From: Cytophagaceae bacterium
Lineage (GTDB): Bacteria > Bacteroidota > Bacteroidia > Cytophagales > Cytophagaceae
Direction: 5' to 3'
NCBI GenBank assembly: GCA_021151805.1
Contig: JAGKWN010000002.1
Coordinates: forward strand, 1 to 64,000
Length of the DNA stretch: 64,000 nucleotides
Of this stretch, positions 59,660 through 64,000 are shown in pieces. The notes beneath the pieces were generated by a model. It was not told the origin of the DNA and ran no database searches. It worked only from the letters and a program-made list of their open reading frames with translations. Made by a program: the position numbers and the translations under genes. Each line of letters opens with the position of its first letter. The first letter of the stretch is position 1.

Positions 59660-61705
59660 ATGAGTTTGATTTTAAAACCAACCGGCAATAGCAATATTGA
59701 AACCTTTTTGTCGGGTGGAGGGGAAATGGGAGAACGGATACGTACCTATAATTGGGGAAATACCTCTTTGGGCGATATTACGACCTGGCCACAAAGCCTG
59801 CTAACTTCTCTAAGCATTCTATTGCATTCAAAATTTCCCATGATGATCTGGTGGGGAGACGAATGTATTCAGTTTTATAATGATGCCTACCGGCCTAGTT
59901 TGGGAAATGATGGTCAAAGGCATCCACAGGCATTGGGGCAAAAATGCGAAGAGTGTTGGAAGAATGAATGGTCGTTTGTAAAACCAATGCTTGATAAAGC
60001 TTTTGCCGGAGAATCTACATGGAGTGAGAATCAGTTGGTGCCCGTTTTCAGAAATGGTAAAGTTGAAGATATATACTGGACATTTAGCTATAGTTCGATC
60101 AGGATTGAAGGTGGTGACATCGGAGGGGTACTGGTTGTATGTACAGAGACTACCGATGTTATTGTTAATCTTAATAAGATTGAAGAGAGTGAAAATAAAT
60201 TACGCTTTGCGATTGATTCTGCAGAATTGGGAACATGGGATTACAATCCGGTAACCAATAAATTTGATGGCAATGACCGCTTAAAAGAATGGTTTGGTTT
60301 GAAGGCGCAATCAGAGATTGATTTGTCTACAGCCATCGAAATAATAGCACCTGCAGATCGTGCAAGAGTTTTGGCTGCCATACAAAAAGCATTACAATAT
60401 TCTTCCGGCGGTACATATCATATTGAATATACCATCATCCATCCGCTTACACAAAAAGAGCGTATAGTCATTGCCAAAGGCAGAGCGTGGTTTAATGAAG
60501 CTCAGGTAGCATATCGTTTTAATGGAACCTTGCAGGATGTTACGGAAGAAGTGCTTACGCGGAGAAAAAATGATTGGATACAGCATGAAGCGCGGTTAAC
60601 ATCAGACAGGCTGCAGCTGGCATTGGAAGCAGGGGAGATCGGCTATTATGAATTGACGCTCGCTACCTATGAGATGACCTGCAACAATCTGTACAAAAAG
60701 ATTTTTGGTTTTTCAGAAAGCCACGACCCAACCTATAAAGAGTTTGAATCAAAAATACTTGTAAAAGACCGGCCCATCCGGAAGCGAGCGATTGATAAGG
60801 CAATTCAAGCGAATACCGTGTATAATGCAGAGTATCGGGTACAGCATCCGGATGAAGAAATCCGCTGGATAAAATCTTTTGGCAAAGCAGTATATGATGA
60901 AGTAGGAAAACCGGTAAGACTTATCGGGATGACACTTGATATTACCGAGCATAAACAATTTGCAGAAGAACTGAGTAAGCAAGTACAGGAAAGAACGGCA
61001 GAGCTTAAACGTACCAATGCAGATTTGCTTCAGTTTGCGCATGTGGCCAGCCATGATCTGAAAGAGCCTGTAAGAAAAGTAAAGATCTTCAGCGGAAGAA
61101 TCCGGGATGAATTCAAACACGATCTGCCGGAAACGGTTTTTCAATACCTTGAGAAAATTCAACATGCAACCGACCGTATGCTTGCTATGATCGAAGGTGT
61201 ATTGATGTATTCTACCCTGACCAATCTGAATCAGGCAATGGAGCAGGTTGATCTGAATAATATTATTGCCAGTATTGAAAAAGATCTTGAAATTCTGATT
61301 GAAGAAAAAAATGCTGTTGTTAAAAGAGAAGAATTGCCGGTTATTACAGGAGTTCCTGTATTGATGTACCAGCTTTTTTATAATCTTATAAACAATGCAT
61401 TGAAATTTTCTAAAAATAATGAAGAAAGTACCATTTCGATTTCATGTATTACTGAAGAGATCGACTTAACCTCTTATGCCCGTATAAGTATTGAAGATAA
61501 TGGTATAGGATTCTCTAATGAGTATATTGATAAGATGTTTGAAGCATTTATCCGGTTAAATTCCAAAGATAAATACGAAGGCACAGGCTTAGGTTTGGCT
61601 TTATGTAAAAAAATCATGGATAGACATAATGGGAAAATTTTTGCATCAGGTGAAAATAATAACGGTGCGGTATTTACAATTTTATTACCTTTAAGTAAAA
61701 TTTAA
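59660..61705 (+). CDS. Multi-PAS sensor histidine kinase
   Basis: A 681-residue soluble kinase with three PAS-like domains (about 20-165, 175-300, 320-435). The second opens SAELGTWDYNP, the third ALEAGEIGYYELT. A coiled-coil linker leads to a HisKA domain with phospho-acceptor His465 (ASHDLKEPVRKV) and a HATPase domain (NNALKFSK, DNGIGFS, GTGLGLALCKKI). There is no receiver domain; the response regulator is encoded 12 bases downstream and is the probable partner. No membrane helix is apparent, so it senses a cytoplasmic signal. Confidence 0.92.
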   Translation: MSLILKPTGNSNIETFLSGGGEMGERIRTYNWGNTSLGDITTWPQSLLTSLSILLHSKFPMMIWWGDECIQFYNDAYRPSLGNDGQRHPQALGQKCEECWKNEWSFVKPMLDKAFAGESTWSENQLVPVFRNGKVEDIYWTFSYSSIRIEGGDIGGVLVVCTETTDVIVNLNKIEESENKLRFAIDSAELGTWDYNPVTNKFDGNDRLKEWFGLKAQSEIDLSTAIEIIAPADRARVLAAIQKALQYSSGGTYHIEYTIIHPLTQKERIVIAKGRAWFNEAQVAYRFNGTLQDVTEEVLTRRKNDWIQHEARLTSDRLQLALEAGEIGYYELTLATYEMTCNNLYKKIFGFSESHDPTYKEFESKILVKDRPIRKRAIDKAIQANTVYNAEYRVQHPDEEIRWIKSFGKAVYDEVGKPVRLIGMTLDITEHKQFAEELSKQVQERTAELKRTNADLLQFAHVASHDLKEPVRKVKIFSGRIRDEFKHDLPETVFQYLEKIQHATDRMLAMIEGVLMYSTLTNLNQAMEQVDLNNIIASIEKDLEILIEEKNAVVKREELPVITGVPVLMYQLFYNLINNALKFSKNNEESTISISCITEEIDLTSYARISIEDNGIGFSNEYIDKMFEAFIRLNSKDKYEGTGLGLALCKKIMDRHNGKIFASGENNNGAVFTILLPLSKI

Positions 61706-61717
61706 TTCTTAAGATCG

Positions 61718-62167
61718 ATGGCGGTAGAGTTTTTGCTGGTAGATGACGACAATGATGATTCAGATTTGATATTTGAAGTGTTGAAGGAAGTAAATAGCGA
61801 GGTACAGTATACATACGCTATGGATGGTCCTGAGGCATTCGATATGCTGGGTAATGGCTATGCTCCTCATATTATTTTTCTGGATATCAATATGCCGGGA
61901 ATGAATGGTTGGCAATGCCTGACAAAACTAAAGGCTAACGAACAATACAAGCAGATACCTGTGGTTATGTATTCAACCTCTTCCTATCAGCATGAGATTG
62001 ATAAAGCATTTGAATTGGGAGCATTGGCTTTTTTTACCAAGCCGAATCATTATTTTCTGCTTAAAAAAAATATGAAGATTATTATAGATGCCTTAACAGA
62101 AAATACGTTACATACGCTGGAAAAGACCGTTCTGGAGTCAATGACACCCTCTGAGAAAAAGCCTTAA
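61718..62167 (+). CDS. Single-domain response regulator
   Basis: A 149-residue receiver-only protein of the Rcp1/CheY-like type. The acidic pocket is LLVDDDNDD, the phospho-acceptor is Asp56 (IIFLDINMPGMNGW), Thr/Ser follows in YSTSSY and the conserved Lys lies in FFTKPN. It has no output domain, so it relays phosphate or acts by direct binding. It lies 12 bases after the multi-PAS kinase, its probable partner. Confidence 0.92.
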   Translation: MAVEFLLVDDDNDDSDLIFEVLKEVNSEVQYTYAMDGPEAFDMLGNGYAPHIIFLDINMPGMNGWQCLTKLKANEQYKQIPVVMYSTSSYQHEIDKAFELGALAFFTKPNHYFLLKKNMKIIIDALTENTLHTLEKTVLESMTPSEKKP

Positions 62168-62176
62168 ATTAACTTC

Positions 62177-63322
62177 TCAATTATCAGAAGGAACGTAATC
62201 TTTTCTGATATTAGGTAACACAATGGTAACAGTAGTGCTTTCGTTTTCGATAGAACTGATCGTTACTGTACCTTTTAGTTTTTCTACAAACTCCTTAACT
62301 ATATATAAACCTAATCCTGCACCATCACTTTTTTCTGAAGCGCGATAGAACATATTAAAAACCTTCGGCAGGAATTTTTCAGGTATACCCAGCCCATTGT
62401 CTTTAAAGCTTATGGCAGCCGTTTCAGGTGTGCATACATACTGTATAAGGACAGTTGCTTTTTCTTTTGTAAAGTCTCTGTATTTGATTGCATTTGATAA
62501 CAGGCTGTTGAATATAACTTCCAGTCTGTATGCATCTGAATAAAAAGGAAATTTAGACGTATTGATGACCGTTACTTCTGTGTTTTCAGAGCCGGGTAAA
62601 TAAGAAACATTCTTAATGGATTTGTCTACAATTGCATTAATATCAATTGCATCAGCATCTATATCCAGGCGCGCATTTTTCGATTGGTCCACCATTTGTC
62701 CCAATGTGGTATCCAATCGTTTGATGCAAGTCTCCATCATCTGATGTAGTTCTTTCACATTTTTGTTGTTCGCACCACCTTCTATTTCTGCAAGGTTGAG
62801 TAAACCACTGACAGTAGACAGAGGGCCACGGAGGCTGTGAGAAATACTATAAATGAAGGAATCCAGTTCTTTGTTGATCTTTAAGATCTGTTCGTTTTGT
62901 TCTTTCAATTCCTGCAATGCCTCTATTTTCATTTTTTCAAGTTCACGTTGTTTCAAGGCACTTAAAATGGCAGTAGGCAGGCGTGATAAATTTGATTTGA
63001 GAATATAATCATCAATGCCGTTTTTTAAACAGGCTACCGCAAATTCTTCTGAAACAGCCCCTGTGACAAGTATAAAGGGGACATACAATTGTTCACTCAA
63101 ACAAATTTTGTGCGCGTCAAGCGAATTAAATTGTGGTAAGGAGTGATCGGAAAGAATCACGTCAGGTTTATATTCTTTAAGTCCTTTAATAAACTCTTCT
63201 TTGCTATCTACCTGTAATGTTTCGTGTTCAATGCCGCCTCTATTAAGAACGTATTCAATGATTGCAACATCGTCTGTCACATCTTCCAACATCAAAACCT
63301 TGATTTTTTCCTTTGTGTCCAT
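62177..63322 (-). CDS. Receiver-histidine kinase hybrid (REC-HK)
   Basis: About 381 residues from the ATG ending at 63322 (an earlier start at 63349 adds nine residues and is weaker). A receiver domain (1-120, Asp in VILSDHSLPQF) precedes a coiled-coil and a HisKA domain with the phospho-acceptor His in YSISHSLRGPLSTV. A HATPase domain ends it (NSLLSNAIKYRD, DNGLGIPEKFL, GAGLGLYIVKEF). This order (receiver first) suggests a kinase controlled by an upstream histidine kinase, perhaps the nearby one. It is convergent with the response-regulator gene by nine bases. Confidence 0.9.
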   Translation of the reverse strand: MDTKEKIKVLMLEDVTDDVAIIEYVLNRGGIEHETLQVDSKEEFIKGLKEYKPDVILSDHSLPQFNSLDAHKICLSEQLYVPFILVTGAVSEEFAVACLKNGIDDYILKSNLSRLPTAILSALKQRELEKMKIEALQELKEQNEQILKINKELDSFIYSISHSLRGPLSTVSGLLNLAEIEGGANNKNVKELHQMMETCIKRLDTTLGQMVDQSKNARLDIDADAIDINAIVDKSIKNVSYLPGSENTEVTVINTSKFPFYSDAYRLEVIFNSLLSNAIKYRDFTKEKATVLIQYVCTPETAAISFKDNGLGIPEKFLPKVFNMFYRASEKSDGAGLGLYIVKEFVEKLKGTVTISSIENESTTVTIVLPNIRKDYVPSDN

Positions 63323-63607
63323 AGTCTGATTTATACAACCGTGTATCAATTCATGTATATTTATAAGTACCTTAAAAAAGAAAGTGTACTTGAATAGTAC
63401 AATAATTAATTATTCCAGTTGTATCGTGTATGTATTAAAAATTAAGTTAAGTCTAATAATGCCACTATTGCAATAATCTTATGTTAAAAAATTAATTACA
63501 AAAGTGTGTATGCAACGAGTGTCTGGAATTTGAATTTTAACAAATGTGTATTTTTATAAAGTGAAATTATTTTATTGAACTACGCGTAATTTTTTTATTT
63601 TTATAAT

Positions 63608-64000
63608 ATGAGACTCACGTTGGATAATAAAATTTTAGGCGGTTTAAGCGCTTGTACAATTGTTTTAATAATAGTAGGCTATATTTCCTATAAAAATAAT
63701 AAAAAGTTTCAGGAAACTGTCCGGTGGGTAGATCATACCCATACCGTTTTATACGGGCTTGAACAGGTTTTGGTTACAGAGGCCGACGCGGAAACATCTA
63801 TGCGTGGGTATGTAATTACCGGCAATAAAAATTTCTTAGGTCCATATAACAAAGCGGTTGATAAAATTAACTCCAACCTGGATTATATTAAAGACCTTAC
63901 TGCTGATAACCCGATACAACAGAAAAGAGTTGCAATCATACATGATCTTGTAGAAGCACATATGATTCATCTGGATAGTTGTATTCGCCTCCGTAATGAG
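63608..64000 (+). CDS. CHASE3-domain sensor protein, cut by the window end
   Basis: From ATG 63608 the frame stays open for 131 codons to the window edge. An N-terminal membrane helix (GGLSACTIVLIIVGYISY) is followed by a periplasmic CHASE3 domain (VLYGLEQVLVTEADAETSMRGYVITGN, seen in part; the core ETSMRGYVITG is diagnostic). CHASE3 is usually followed by a second helix and a histidine kinase or cyclase, which lies outside the window. It is another member of the two-component group. Confidence 0.85.
   Translation, partial: MRLTLDNKILGGLSACTIVLIIVGYISYKNNKKFQETVRWVDHTHTVLYGLEQVLVTEADAETSMRGYVITGNKNFLGPYNKAVDKINSNLDYIKDLTADNPIQQKRVAIIHDLVEAHMIHLDSCIRLRNE

Noticed and set aside
1..64000. tRNA, rRNA or insertion sequence
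   Set aside because: I found no cloverleaf, ribosomal segment, transposase or terminal inverted repeat when reading the gaps by eye; a program scan was not possible.

Overview
The window is about 64 kb of a low-GC, non-ribosomal chromosome segment from a Bacteroidota bacterium, most likely a Cytophaga. Lineage evidence seen in the sequence: type IX secretion C-terminal sorting domains, FecR/DUF4974 anti-sigma and STN-domain proteins, PD40-OmpA proteins, a flexirubin/aryl-polyene pigment cluster, and promoters of the Bacteroidota form TTG-N20-TAnnTTTG. A dipeptide epimerase, a GH10 xylanase and a GH5 endoglucanase in the same neighbourhood fit Cytophaga hutchinsonii, a gliding cellulose degrader. 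That species call is recall plus context, not a database match.

Layout. 0.1-3 kb: ECF sigma factor, FecR-type anti-sigma factor and an STN/beta-barrel protein. 3-9.2 kb: an Hsp70-like ATPase, an outer-membrane protein, an arginyltransferase-like protein overlapping an LRR-protein kinase, and a PD40-OmpA envelope protein. 9.2-9.45 kb: a probable unannotated structured small RNA with its own promoter and terminator. 9.5-13.6 kb: dipeptide epimerase, a large type IX-secreted surface protein and a NUDIX hydrolase. 13.6-20.8 kb: a DUF58 / MoxR / DUF4350 / DUF4129 / SpoIIM operon with a divergent RDD gene. 20.9-22.7 kb: a secreted HMA metal-binding protein coupled to an outer-membrane barrel, and a DUF3817 protein.

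22.8-43.25 kb is the centrepiece: about twenty co-directional, tightly packed genes forming an aryl-polyene/flexirubin pathway. An aromatic amino acid ammonia-lyase and a PaaK-like ligase would make and activate the starter. A phosphopantetheinyl transferase, carrier protein, ketosynthases, a chain-length-factor-like partner, ketoreductase, two hotdog dehydratases and a thioesterase would build the polyene. A methyltransferase, acyltransferases, an NTN hydrolase, a LolA-like protein, a lipoprotein, a glycosyltransferase, a deacetylase and a giant MMPL/acyltransferase-like/methyltransferase fusion would tailor and export it.

43.3-48.9 kb: an atypical ion channel, a carrier-like small protein, then GH10 xylanase, an AHSA1-like protein, GH5 endoglucanase and a DUF481 protein. 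49-57.9 kb: housekeeping and accessory genes (dGTPase, pirin, a nitroreductase with an in-frame stop, DUF2721, DUF2461, YchJ-like, SanA-like, a CLC transporter with fluoride-type motifs, and an NmrA/HxlR divergent pair in which the HxlR regulator is frameshifted in a run of seven G). 58.4-64 kb: a group of two-component proteins, the last cut by the window edge. The intergenic regions around 51.3-52.8 kb carry unusual short-word repeats with inverted copies. No rRNA, tRNA, CRISPR array or insertion sequence was recognised.
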